In this document: positions 10,515 through 25,500 of the stretch, in pieces
How positions within the stretch are numbered: the first letter of the stretch is position 1
Layout: the number at the start of each line of letters is the position of its first letter
Source: Mytilus californianus
Taxonomy: Eukaryota; Mollusca; Bivalvia; Mytilida; Mytilidae
Assembly (NCBI RefSeq): GCF_021869535.1
Contig: NW_026262712.1
Span: 110,667,640 to 110,731,639 of the forward strand
Direction of reading: 5' to 3'
Length of the DNA stretch: 64,000 nt
Position numbers and translations under genes: made by a program
Notes under the pieces: generated by a model
Seen by the model: only the letters and a program-made list of their open reading frames with translations
Told to the model about the DNA's origin: nothing
Databases searched by the model: none

Positions 10515-13500
10515 TATATTACCTTGTGATGGTAATATAATATAATATAATAAAAATAATAATAACAGCATGACCATCATCATTATCAAACACGATTAGA
10601 AATGATATATATAAAATATTATCATACAAAATCAGTATCTCCAAATATATAATAAGAAAACAAAATAAGAATTAAAAGTATCTTTATGAAAACAAAGTGA
10701 ATTATTATTAACTAGTTTTAAAATTTATTAAGTAACTTGAATATATGTGACTAACCTTATCTGGTATGACTGATGAAAATATAATTATCATAAGGAATTG
10801 CAATATAATAATATTTGGGAGATGTGAATTGGTTAAATGATAAGTAGTCTTTATTTTACTTTGTATTTACATTGTATCATAGATCAAATTTATTTGTTCA
10901 GTGTATGTTCACTGGTGTTAATATGTCTTTTGATTGAGTTAAGCCATTTCAATTGATATTTTATGGTGTGTCTTTCTATGTTGTGATGTTACACTATTGT
11001 TTCAGATAAGGGTGAATGTTTGGTACCATTAAAACGTTTAAACCCGCTGCAATTGTTTGCACCTGTCCTAAGTCAGGAATCTGATGTTCAGTAGTTGTCG
11101 TTTGTTGATGTGGTTAATAAGTGTTTCTCGTTTTTTATATAGATTAGACCGTTGGTTTTCCCGTTTGAATGGTTTTACACTAGTAATTTTTGGGGCCCTT
11201 TATAGCTTGCTGTTCGGTGTGAGCCAAGGCTCCGTGTTGAAGACCGTACTTTGACCTATAATGGTTTACTTTTATAAATTTTGACTTGGATGAAGAGTTG
11301 TCTCATTGGCACTCATACCACATCTTCTTATATCTATTATGTACAAATATGAGTCGATAAAATGTTATGAAAAGGAAAATGATCATATATTGAGATAAGA
11401 ATAAGTAGCACGATCCCACAAACTCGAATTACCCTATTTTTTTATACAAACCCTGACACTTTTTACAATTAAGGTACAAATATAAAAAAAGAGATGTGGT
11501 TTGATTGCGATGAGACAACTATCCACCAGAGACCATATGACGTGGTTGAAAGGAATTATAGGTCACCGTACGACCGTCAACAATGAACAAAACGCATATC
11601 GTATAGTCCGATATAAAAGGCATCAACATGATAATTGTGAAACAATTCTAACGAGAAAACTAACGGTCTAATTTATAACAGTACACACAAAAACCAATAT
11701 GACATAGCCTGAGCCAACGACAACCACTGAATTACAGTCTCCTGACTTAAAACAGGCAAATAAAGAATGTGGCGGGAATAAGCGTGTTTGTGAACGCTCT
11801 ACCCTGCCCAAACCTGAGACAGTGGTGTAACAGCACAACATAAGAACAATCTGTAAACATCAATTGCAAATTACTGTTCAAACACTGTTCTGAATATGAC
11901 TGATGTATAAAACTATTTAAAAATCAAAAGGATACATGTGTTGTCTACTTGCCATTCGTTTTAGGAAGCCTGTTACTGAAAACAAATGTATTATTATTGC
12001 TTACTTGATGTCGCATGGATAATACAGATAAGGCTGTCAAAATATATAGGTTTAATTGTAAGAAATAATTTATACCAAAATGCAGAAGATAGCTTAAATG
12101 AAGTTTGGTATTATTTTTTTTGTATACAGGCTGAAAATATAAAAATAAACTTTTCTGTTTCTTGTTTTTATAACTAAACCATCCCAACAGGAAAATGCAA
12201 AGATATTTGACACCGCATATTATCAAAATATTTTATACGTGTTATCTGTAATGTTGAAATTAACAGATTTTCTGACCACTAAATATTTATTTAAGAATTA
12301 TATTTCCCCCGTTATCTACTTTAAGGACCGTCTTAGTCATAAAATAAAACCTCTGTCTGAAAGTTGAAAAAATTTAGAAATACCGAGCATTTTGTTTAAA
12401 CTAAAAATATAAACTGTAAGGAAGAACATATATTTAAAGGCCTTGTCAACTTTTTATTATTCTTTTGAATATTGTATTATAATGTTTATTATCAAAATTC
12501 GCAATGTCAACCTGATAAGGCACATATAATAATTATGTATGCTGTTAGAACTAAGTGACATATTTTTTTTAATGAAATAATTTACAAATGTTTCTTGTAT
12601 TGAATTTTGTAAGTCTTAGACCAATCATATATTTATTTAAGAACGTTGTGGCGCGTTGTCGTTTGAAATTTTGGTTGGAATTCGGTCCTATCTTGTTTCA
12701 TTTAGGTCTGATGTGGCACATTGTTATTTGCATATGTTGTTGGTTTTAATCATCTTTCGTCCAATAACCAGATGCTTATAAGGGTAAAGTATTGACATAA
12801 ATCCCTACTTTTCTTTTTCAAACTATTCCCCATACAAAAAATGCAAATAATTCAAACTACAAGATGAAAAGTGAGGAAACTAAAATAAACCGTTAATGCT
12901 ATACTAGCAGTAGCGTCAGGACGCAATTAGTCAGTTATGATTAAATAAGTCTGGCAGTTGGAAAAGCGATGCACAAAAAAAAAAAAGAAAACAAATTCTC
13001 CTCATTTAGTAATTTAGTAATAAAGATTATGAAACTGATTTTGTTTTTTGTATGTTTTGGGATTAAACAGTGGATGTAAATTAGATAACTAAGGGAAGTA
13101 AATACTATATCATAATAACTTCAATAGTTTGTTGCCGTATCATATCTTTTCATAAAATGCAAAGTATATTCAATTCTTCTAGGGATGTTTCAAAACTTCT
13201 GTTCGGTGTGAGCCAAGGCTCCGTGTTGAAGACCGTACTTTGACCTATAATGGTTTACTTTTATAAATTTTGACTTGGATGAAGAGTTGTCTCATTGGCA
13301 CTCATACCACATCTTCTTATATCTATTGATTGATACATTGCCTCCGTCCCCGGATTTCATTAATGTGCTTTATGACCGAATGATTCATTTTATAAATGTG
13401 GAAAATTTATATTACTTTTCTGCTGGTCTGTAAGTCTGTTACGTGCATATGTTCGCCCGTGGTTGTGTTACGTGTACATGTTGGTCAATGGTTCTGTAAA

Positions 13501-16500
13501 GTGCACATGTTGGACCTTGGTTATGTTTTGTGTACATATTGGTCAGTGGTTTACTTACTTACCTGCCGTTCTTCGTCAATGTTCTTCATTTCAATTCACA
13601 TTTAGGACTCAAACCTGGATCAATTCAAGTGAAGTAGCCAACATTGTATACTTACTCTTGTATGGCTTAACCGTTATTATATATTTAGAGACATTTGGAT
13701 TGTTTACAGAGACTATAGTGTCTTCATGTAGTCGTTCATTACAATAATAGGAATAAATCTGCGGTCAGTGGGGCACTGGACATTAATCAAACAACTATCT
13801 TATGAGTCTAAATTTGACAAAATTCATCACAATTTTAGCGTACGCTATAAATTGAAAGGCGAACATAAGAAGGAGAAACGAGTTGTTACTAAATCCACAC
13901 AAAAACGACTTCGACGTAGATTATACATTTCCGGCAATATTTGTAATTCCGGACGACGGGACGATTGAATGTTTACAAAAACCCCAACAGCACTTAACTT
14001 GTAAGATAATGATATTGTAATGTGATAGTATGGACAATAAGTTTATTTTTCAAATTAAAGAGGATTAGCAAATATACTTAAAAGTAACGCTTGAAGATCT
14101 TCAGTTTTGATAAACAGTGAAAAAAATAAAACCTCCATCCTGAAAGTTTTTATCACTTTTTTTTTCTTTAATTCAATATAGAGACTTTTTGTAAAGAGAT
14201 AGGTAAATGTTCAATATTTGCTTTAAAGTATTTGAGAATATGAATTAAGTGCCTGTAAATCAAACCTCGATATATAAATCATCATTTAAGACTGATGACT
14301 TTGAGTGGTTTGCTTGATTCTGTCGCTGGACGTCATTTGACATTGATTGATCTACAAATCAGAGCAGATCCGAGTGTACTTGTAAAAGTGGTTATGTGCG
14401 AAACCAGTCATTTAGGGCCAAAATTCTATTCCTACTGTATTATTAAAAATGCTTTATGCAAATATTTTAAACGAAATAATACGTGTTTCCATTGCTGTAA
14501 TGGCTCCGTACAAAACAAATGTTTGGAATCAATTTCAAACTGTATTTTAACATCAATAACTTATGTTTATAATTTAATTTTTTGGGGATTAATGCGGACC
14601 TGACTTGTGAGCCCCGATTTCTGAATATAGATTTCACACTTGCTATACTAGTATATATGTATTAGATGCACCTTGAGGACATTAGCCCGAAGGGTGTATT
14701 TAATTTACACCAAGATATTGTTGTCAAAGCAGAATTATAGTTTTCAATAATTTAGGAGGAGGGGGGTCTTTCAGCGATTTGATCATATGTTATTGAAAAG
14801 CATGATAAATGCTGGGTATCCAATTTCATTTAACGACATCTTGGTGTAAATGTATTTACACAGAAGTGTTATAATTTATCAGCAAAAAGTTAAAATTTTG
14901 GCAATTAAACCATTAAAGGACAAAATAGTAAAGCGATTCATATTGTCATACAAAAACAGTGATAAGGTATCAATTTGATGACAAAAAAAAATAGGTGCAA
15001 TCAAGATTTCATTTTAAATCCATAACATCAAAACATCTTCTAAAAATGTTACTGCATCTGGAAAAATTGAGATAATGACACGTTTTCTCTTTTATCAAAA
15101 CTAATTGTTTTTTTTAGAACAAGAGTAAAGATATCATACTTATTTTTTACTTCTATGCAAATCAAATGTTATCTTTTAATATCTGAGGTGCGTTATAAAA
15201 CGGTGTTGTACAAGTTTGTAAGTTGGCACGCACGATCCATTCGTGTGAATGAAAATGAGAGATTTTTGGTTAGTGTCAAACTTTACAGTCAGACCAGAAA
15301 AGATGTACAATAAAACCCACGTTCCAATAAAATACAGATGAATACCAAGAAAAAAAAAACAAGAAAAAAAACCCAGAAAAATCAAAAACAAACAGAAAAA
15401 AAATCAATGAAAGTTTTTGTTTTAGAGGCGGTTATTTTTATTATAACTTGTAATTAAATTCTCTCCTTTTGGCATAGGGAAGTAAAGAAGTTTTTTGGTT
15501 ATGTCTTAAAATTAATATTTTGTCAATTTGACCCAGGAAACAGGAGATCAATACTTATCTATATTGTGTATCAAGGGTAGATTTAATATAATACTTATGA
15601 TCTCATATTAACTGTTACGGTTAATCAAATACACATCATAAACTGCACGTTCCCTTATCACCATAGTGTTGCTATGATATCAGCAGACGACAATACAATA
15701 TTGATTTCCGGCGGATTTGTAACCATAACGACGAATCTATCAATAAAAAAAAAAGATGAACCAGCGAAGCTTTTTTATATATTGAAAATAATATATTTAT
15801 AAATTGTTATTACATTATATTAAAAGACCAAGCTAATTTCATATTTGATGTTGACATAAAAGAAACTTGGCTAAAGGGAATTCAAAAATGCTTAAAGTTC
15901 AACACCAAATTATCACGATAGTCAAGTGGATTTGGAAGTGTAATTGTATGGAACACATATTGTCTTAACCTATCATCATTCTATTTTGTTTTGATATGAG
16001 CAAAGTATCAAAATTGTTAATACAATTTTATGCAATAAGTATTTGTCAACTAATGATAAGAATAACGAGATGTGGTATGTTTGCAATGAGACAACTATCC
16101 ACCAAAGTTCTAATAAAGTGGATGTAAGCAATCATAGGCAACCGTACGGCCTTCAACAATGAGAAAAACCAATACCGTATAGTCGGCTATAAAAGGCCCC
16201 AACATGCAAAATGTGAAACAATTCAATTGAGAAAACTACGGCCTAATTTATAACAAAACACTGTACGAAGAACAAATATGACCTACATGAACCAACGACA
16301 ACCACTGAACTACAGAATGTGGCGGGGTTACATTGGCTCCCTGTGATATTACATCTCATTATGAGCTATGCATTATAATTTTTCACACCTTTTTCCTTCG
16401 GTCTTTAATGGATAGGTGTCTCGTTAGAAATCCTGCAAATTAAGAAGTGTGATACTATGATGATTGCCAATGAGACAACTATCCCACAGATAGAGTCCAA

Positions 16501-19500
16501 ATGAAGCGGATTTTAGAAAATATAGGTACCACGTCTCCTTATTTTCATATACATTTATTAGCCCGTTGACATTTTTTTTTAACCAAAACATGAATTATGA
16601 TGAATATCAAGCATCATCAAATATAAGACCAAACTGATTTTTCCGTTGCAAAAAAATATGACAAATGAACTCATACTATTTATTGGTGCAGATGCTGGAA
16701 AAGTTTGATGCAGAATTTTACTTTGTGTTTATAAATAAGGAGATGTGTTATGATTACTGATTGGGTAACTCTCTATAAAGACCAAAAGACCAGGATGTTA
16801 ACAACTAAAGGGCACTGCACCACTTGCGAACATGAGAAAAACTATTATCAGTAAGATATAAACGGTCTACGCTTGAATAAATGTAAAACAATTCAAAAGA
16901 GAATACCAAGTTCACATTTTAACACAAATGATGCACAAGGCAATCGCTTATAGATTACACTATCAAGTGATATGACATTAGAAGTAAAAACATTTTAACA
17001 ATTGAAAATGTTTTCGCTGATCTTTCACTACTTCTAATGCACCAACCATTCATTTTTTTAAGGGATGAGGTTCTCGGCACAAATACTTTTTGTCAACCCC
17101 AATGAAAAACAAACTATTTTCCAATAACAAATGAGAACAATAATGTTTTGTAGAAACTCAAAGTTGAATTTATTAATTTTCCTTATTTTCAATGGAAACA
17201 AACTATTTTTTAACTACCCTTCTGAAACATTCGGTATCCAAAACTATGAATTTGTATTGACAAGTGCTAGGAAGTAAAAACGGTGGCATTTTCACATTTA
17301 TTTCTATATTTATCATAAAAAATGTTTTGAAAACATTCTTCGAGTTATTTTCATTTCGCCTTTTGTGAAATTGTTAAATCGAAACATTCTCATGTTACCT
17401 TATCTAAATTCGGGTTAGAGCTCCATTTTCGCTCAAAACTTTCTTAAATTTGCGAGCATTTTCATTTAACAAAATTCCGATAAAGGCTATATAAATATGG
17501 CTAATTAAACTGAAAAAAAGAACAATAACTTTTGATCAAATAAAAATAGTAAAAAAAATATTTCGGTGTTCTTAGCATAATCGGAAATTAAAAGAAAGAC
17601 TCGGATCCATTTTCTTGGAGTTATTTTGTTTTTTTTTGCAGTTCTATCATTCAAACTACATTAAAGGAGAACATTGATATCTACTTTGTATGTTCTTGTG
17701 CTCAAATTACTTTCTGACTCCTAGAACGTATAGTTTTACAACAAACTTTTAATCATAATAATGTAAAACGTAAGACAAATTTATGTCGATAGAAGAATTT
17801 GACAAAATAAAAAAAAAAAAAAGGAAAAAGAAAAAAAAAAGGAACACCTCTTGTTGTAATATTTTTCAGCTCAAAGTCAGTTAGGAGCTATATGACAAAT
17901 CAAAAATTAAAAATAAAAAATTGCTCAATCAAAATAAGGTAAATTGTGTAAAAATAAAATTGAAACAGTAAAAGACTTTCTGCAATATCAAAAATGTATA
18001 TTTTAGTATTTATGATTGAATTTCCACTTGTATTTATATAGGTCAAAGCAAAATTGGTAAAGATGTAAAGGTGGTTATCTTCCATCGCCAGGACAATTAT
18101 TGTAGTAATAATTATAATTATCATAATACGAAAATTAAAATTATGAATCTCTATAATTACTTATTCATACTTTTTTATTCATTTTTACAAAGAAAAAAAT
18201 CAACGCATGATGTATGCAAATATTCGTCCATTGCGAAAGGTCGATGACGAAGGTGGAAGGTAGCTATATATATATATAGGACCAGCCCTTGCATTCCAAA
18301 AATAAAAGATATTCTCATTCCACAAAAGTTTATTTATATCAAGAATAGGTGTTTATTCATCAAAGACGACATATACGTACCTGCTATGTTTGAGTTGATT
18401 TTCTGTAGCTGAAGGAATATACATTGAATTTTAAACAATATTTAAAATATAAACCAAAATAATGTGATAGAACTAAAACTTAGATGGTCTACAACTTTTA
18501 TTTAAGGGTTTAAGATTAGCATTGGTTTTTATTCCTATCTTTAGAAATGAATATTACTTTTTTCTCCATTAGAAGTGACTTAAATAGAGTAATGAAATGG
18601 ATTCTGTATTTTTATTTCTAAAGTGATGAAATGGATTCTGTTTTTTTATTTCTAAAGTGATGAAATGGATTCTGTTTTTTTTTTTATTTCTAAAAAGGAC
18701 TCTCATTCTACCTCCTCTTTCACACGTTCATTACTACAAATTAATATTTTTATGCAAAGCCCCTTCACATAGAAATTTATTTCAATAAATTAGAAATATA
18801 AACAAATAGATGTCAGTTTACTTACAAAACGCGAACATGAACATAGAATTAGGCAGAAAATTTAAAAGAATGTTTACTATGAACATATTTTTGGTTCTGT
18901 TTAGAGGGTCTCTAAAAACAACACACAGGACCTGCTTTGTGAACAAATGATCACAATGTAGCACTAAGGACCACAAAGGAGTTAAATAAGAGCTATAAGG
19001 AACTTCCATTTTTTTTTGAAAGGAAATGATATAATTTCTGAAGAAAAATGTAAAAAAAAAAACCCAAAAATATCATAAAAATAGCGATTTTTTTTTATAT
19101 ATATACTGATTTTATATCCGGAATATGTGATAGCTTATCTTTGTGAATTAATACATAGTATTAGAGTAATATAAATGATAATAATATCTTTAACTATTAC
19201 TGATATTACTCATAAATTTTTTTTGTAAGTTTTTAAGCTATAGAGCATTTTCAAAACTAAGTATGCGTCAATGAGTCTTCCCGAATCTGTCAACGCTGTG
19301 AATATTTTATAAACAATTAAAATATTGTAATTTACTTTTGTATTTGACAGTGAAAACAACTAATATTTTAATTATTTGGACCTAGACATCGTTTTGAATA
19401 TTTCTGAAATATTTGTCACTGGTCGTAATACAAACAGTCTTACATTGCAACGTTAACATAAAATTTAATGCTTTCAATGGCGCAATATTTTAAATTTATA

Positions 19501-22500
19501 TTGCTTTGAAGACATTTTTTCACAAGACGCTAAAAGGATCGGTTTGGCAGTAATTCTAAAGCTATGAAATTAATATGAAATTTTGCAAACCGTGTATGTC
19601 AATATATACTTTATTGTTTTATCAAATTTGATTCTGGCAAATAAAGTGTCTTTTGAAATTTTGTTTACTTACGAATCTTTAATTTCTGCGAGATACAAAA
19701 AGTACACACGGCAAAATAATGGACAGCTGTATTTTGGTGATTTGTGTTGTTGGGTTGTTGGTTTTGATTTTTATTGAAATTGAAAGGAAAATATGATATC
19801 GTAATGAATATGATTATTTTAACAAGAAATTCGTGAAATTTACTTTCTGCTATTTGTGTCTTAACATATTTCACACATTAAAATACTTTCTTATAAGTTT
19901 TGGTTAAAATGGTTTCTTTTTCTGTCTTTTTTTAGTTTAACAGACAATGTCTTGTTCACAGCTTGTGTGATCTATATTTAGAAAACTTGTATATTTTGCA
20001 TGCGTCTGAAGTTTTCTTGAATATTTTAGAAATATTAATCTAATACATATAATTGTATTTAAAACAGGTTTCTTGTTTTTAAAGATTACTTTTTAACACT
20101 GATAATTAATTGCAAAGAATTTCTATTTGTTCTTGTCAAAGGGTATCAAGTTCTCGTTATACAATTGTTATTATTTGTGGAATAGATATTTTGACAAACA
20201 ATGTTTGCTTTATTTTTGTTTTATTCAATGTCCAACCTTTATTGATATGTTCATATTTTAATTTATATTTATATATATACATTTTTAATTAAATCTCCGA
20301 TGAAAATTTTGAAAATGTCTTCTTATGCATATCCGTACCGATTTTGGAACACGATTTCGTAAATCTTTAACTTACCGATTTAAAGAAAGCATTTTAATAA
20401 AAATATATATTGTTTTCGTATGAAACGACTATATTCCCCATTATGTAAACACGTTTATGTCCTCTGTGCTCTCTGTGCTACATTTTGCACAAAGGAGGTC
20501 CTTTGCGGTGTTTTTGGAGACCGCTGTTTAGCCACACTGTTACATATTTTTATTCGACTTATTATTCCCAATTTTTATAGTCTTACGACTATCTTAAAAA
20601 CTTTAAAACAATTGCACGGATTTCGTACTATATTCATGATAATTTAGCACCGATTATTTCATGCATAACAAAATTCACTGTAAAAAATAGATATAAAACC
20701 GAAATAATTTTTGTTGGAAAGTAATGTAGTTCTTCCTCATAATCTGCCGTAGTAGTTATTTTTAAGACTGGCTTGGTTAGCTATTCATTCTTCTAAAATT
20801 CATTGGAATATTATAGTTATAATTCAAATGAATATTACTTCTATTTCTAATATTGATATAAATTCAATATTGAAAACGTGTACAGTACTAATGATTTTGT
20901 TTTTATAATGATAACAGTTCCAACAAAGATACAAAACAATCAATATAGGAAATACCAGTCATGATAACGAGGAAACAATGTTAACACACAACAACAAACT
21001 TCCTGAAAAGGAAACAAATGCGATGCAATTTAGATTCAAGACAACTTAAATTAGCTATTTGTGGGTTTAAAAAGTTTTATGGTTCAAACAGGAAATTAAT
21101 AAAAAGAGTTTGATAATTTGTCCTGTTGAATACTATAAAAGTTAAACTATATTTAAAAAAAAAAACTTACTCTATATTTATTTGTCGCAAATTTATTCTT
21201 AAGTAAAATGTTAGAATTATAATAAGTATGTCCTGTTATATTTCTCAGTGTATTTGACCATTTAACCATTATTGTAGTATGGTTATACTTACTATATGAT
21301 TTTGTTCATTGTTGAAGGCCGTACGGTTCCCTATGGTTGCTTACTTATCTTTCATTTGGACACTGTTGGATAATTGTCTCATTGACAATCAAAGCACATC
21401 TTCTTATTCTTATATTATTTGTATATGATATGTCTTCTTGTAACCTCTGTGTCTGAGGTTAAATAAAGTATTTTGTCATGTCTTGTCTAATTTACGCACG
21501 TAATTTATAAAGTCTTATTTTCCTTTATATCTTGACGACCGCTATATATACAAATAGTGTATCACTTTCCATCGACGAAGATCTACGTACTTGTTTTTGA
21601 TTGTTGTCTCTCATTGACATATCGAACAGAATAGTGGTAAAAATGTCGAAATCGAAAATTTATCAATATATAACTAAAAATAAATTGTAAACAGAAATAT
21701 ATATATTCGGATACTTTATCGATACAAAATGATTTTGAAAATGAATAAAATTCACATCCATGAACATTTAGTATGTGACCGGTGGAGCACGAATTGCTTA
21801 CCGTATTGTTCACTTGAGTTCACACCCGGATTTTGACGGGGTTCGTGTTGTTCACTCGTTAGTTGTTATGTTATTGTTGTTTGTTCTTTCGTAGTTTTTA
21901 TTTTTGGCAATGATGTTGTTCGTTTATATTGGACTTACGATTTGAGTTTTCTCTCTTTAAATTTTGTACTTTGTACATGATTTAAATAACATCCTTTTTT
22001 TAATTTTCAGAATGGGAAAATAATTCTAAAGAAGATATAAAGGAATTCGATAACACTACCTCTGAACAGACAACACAAAAACAGTCGCAGGTGGCATCAA
22101 CCCTCAAATGGTACGTCACATGTCAGGATAATAGTTCATTGAATTCATTTTCGTTTACGTGTTTCACTGTCTACCAAAAAAAAAATACAACCTTATATTA
22201 TATTACTCGTGAAAGTCTGTAGATTTGTATGTCTTTTGCACGCACAGATTTCTTGATTACATTACATACTATAGTTCTCCATATTGTTTTACAATTGGTG
22301 ATATTCCAACTTTTATAATATATTAACACCGTTTTTGTGGAATGAATTAAGTTATCATAAAATATATGCATAAATAATATATAATATTCAGCAACGTATT
22401 ATTCTCTATAGAAAAGTAGTTTGGAAGTAAAAGGAAGCATGCAAGAGTAAAACGAAGAATAACAATAAAACCACTCCATATAAAAATAAAGAGATGTGGT

Positions 22501-25500
22501 ATGATTGCCAATGAGACAACTATCCTCCAAAGTTAAAATGAAGTGGATGTAACTTTTCTGCACCAACAAGAGTATGAAGTATTTAGACTTGGTCATTTTC
22601 AAAATGTTTTTGCAGTCTTAACTATAATTTACAGTATTACCGCTTCATACTCTTATACATGTTAAATGTGTCATATTTCATCAAAATATTTTAACAGGAA
22701 CGTGTGGCACTGATGTTTTTTGGATGTATTGAAAATGTGTGCATGCAAAATGTATAGAGTATACATACTCATTAGACTATTTTAATTTCAAAATTTCTGA
22801 GGTTCATCAACTTTCAGATTTTGACACATTCAGAGGTATAATTGACCATACTCCTTACACTATTTAAACTGTTTTCAGGTTAACAGATAATTATGAACGA
22901 GCCGAAGGTGTATGTTTACCTCGGTGTGTTCTGTATACACATTATCTCGACTTCTGTAAGAAAGTCAAGTTTACTCCAGCGGGAGCAGCCACATTTGGAA
23001 AGGTATGTATATACAGTTGTTAAGGAACAAATGTTGATTTCTGACCTTTATTTGGATATGTTGTTGTATGTACTATCTATCTCCTTTTCTGTAACATATC
23101 TAAAAAAAAAATAAACATTTATCTGAAAGTGAATAAATATAATCATAAACCGCATTTTATTGTATAAAATTATATGATGATGATGGACGAGTGTATAACT
23201 ACACACTTAGACAGATTTGTAAGTGCTAATTCACACGGTAGCAGTCTACAAGAAGCCATGTGATCCGACCCGGACACATTATTTTTACTCTGAACAGACA
23301 CTCATTTTTCTCAATGTCGCATAATTGACACAAGCTAAAACATAAATCAGTCTTCTTATTTTATGACGGTATAATACTAAACCCCTAACAGGAGGGATTG
23401 TGCCTGATATTCATATGATGAAGACATAATCTTGCAATCAGTTTAATTGAGGTCTGGAGCTGGCATGTCAGTAACTGCTAGTAGTCTGTTGTTATTTATG
23501 TATTATTGTCATTTTGTTTATTTTCTTTTGTTTCCTATTCTGACATCGGACTCGGACTTCTCTTATACTGAGTTTTACTGTGCGTACTGTTGTGCGGTTG
23601 TTTTTTCTACATTGGCTAGAGGTATAGGGAGAGGGTTGAGATCTCAAAAAACATGTTTAACCCCGCCGCATTTTTGCGCCTGTCCCAAGTCAGGAGCCTC
23701 TGGCCTTTGTTAGTCTTGTATCATTTTCAATTTTAGTTTCCTGTGTAAAATTTGGAGTTTAGTATGACGTCCATTATCACTGAACTAGTATACATATTTG
23801 TTAAGGGGCCAGCTGAAGGACGCCTCCGGGTGCGGGAGTTTCTCGCTGCATTGAAGACCCATTGGTGGCCTTCGGCTGTTGTCTGATCTATGGTCGGGTT
23901 GTTGTCTCTTTGACACATTCCCCATTTCCATTCTCAATTTTATTCAAGTCTTTGGTTCGACACGGGACACTTCCACAAAAAAATCAAACATTAACTTTAT
24001 ATGCTTGCAAGTTAGATAATTGAATAAAGTTTATGTCTTTTGAAGATTGGAAGAATCAAGTAAAAACCTATCGTGCCGAGTTGAATATAATACAATATAT
24101 CCAAAAGCAATATGTCAACAAGATTTTTTAACACATAATAACTTTAAACGTTTTGAGAATGTAGTTTCTTTTTCTAGTGTATACGATTCTGGAAAATTCA
24201 GGAAAAATGTCTCCACATTAAATTTGTTTTACTGACGGATCTATAACCTGTTTTTCATAAATTATTTTTTTATTTATGATTCAACATTTTTTATCTGAAT
24301 AAGACTATAATATATGTACTTTCAATAAATACGAAATTAATAACCTTATTATTTCAATTGTTAAATAAGCTATTGAATTTTTAAATAACATTTTCATGAA
24401 TGATTATTGTCAATAAACAGTGTCAAAAAAAAGGAAGCGTCTCATATTTATTGAATGGAAAGGCATAAACATTTTAATACATATTTTACCATACAAGTTA
24501 CTGAGTGGTTAGCCTTCAAAACAATATAAATTATTATAATTATAACTCACAACTAGTATGTATTTTATTTATACATTTATAGACGAATAAATTTGCTCTT
24601 TTTACGAAAATGTCTTAAACAGATTGATTGTTTCAAACAACTACTTACTGGGTATGAACTATTTATTGGAAACTAACAACTTTCCGAAAAAAGACTATTA
24701 CCCGGTTATAAGTTTCAAAAATATTTACTGGTTATGAACTATTTACTGGAAGCAAACATTTTTTCCCGTACTTTCTCTATGATAAAACACTTATTGGCTA
24801 TTAGGACAACAATTGCAAGTTTATTGACCCCCCCCCCCCCTCCCCCCAGTCCACAGGAAACCATGTCATCCTACCCGTACACATTATTTTTACTCTCAAC
24901 AGACCAGTCTGCTCTTACTCCTCAATGTCGCATAATTAGCACACAAGCTAATAACTATACCAGTCTTTGGTTGACTCGGCACACTACCACGAGGGCGCTG
25001 TTATATAAAATAATATAATCAAATATTTATCAAATTATTTATTTATAAATGATTTGCTGAATGCATCAGATAATATACGACCAGAAATAAGAAAATTTTC
25101 ATTTCTCAATACATGGCAAAAATTTCAAACATTAACTGTATATGCTTGCAAGTAAGATAATTGAATAAAGTTTATGTCTTAAGCAGATTGCAAATCATGT
25201 AAAAACCTGCGAAGTTGATTATAACCGGATATATTCAAAACCATTATATCAACAATATTTTAACACATAATAATTTTTAATTTTTTGAGGAGGCAGTTTC
25301 TTTTTTTCCGCTAGTATACAAGATTCTGGAAAATTCCGGAAAAATGTCTACATATTTAATTTGTTTTACTGACGGATCTATAACCTATTTTTCATAAATT
25401 TTGATTTTATTTTTACGAAAATGTCTTTAAATAGACAATTTAACGGTTGATAGTTTCAAAAAACTTCTTACTGGGTATGAACTATTTATTGGAAGAAAAC

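Noticed and set aside
13396-13747. Two overlapping frames of 69 and 94 codons
   Set aside because: They share the 30-bp minisatellite in different frames and show no domain.
14295-14603. 102-codon plus-strand frame in intron 1
   Set aside because: No family resemblance, no splice sites fitting the gene, within ordinary intronic sequence.
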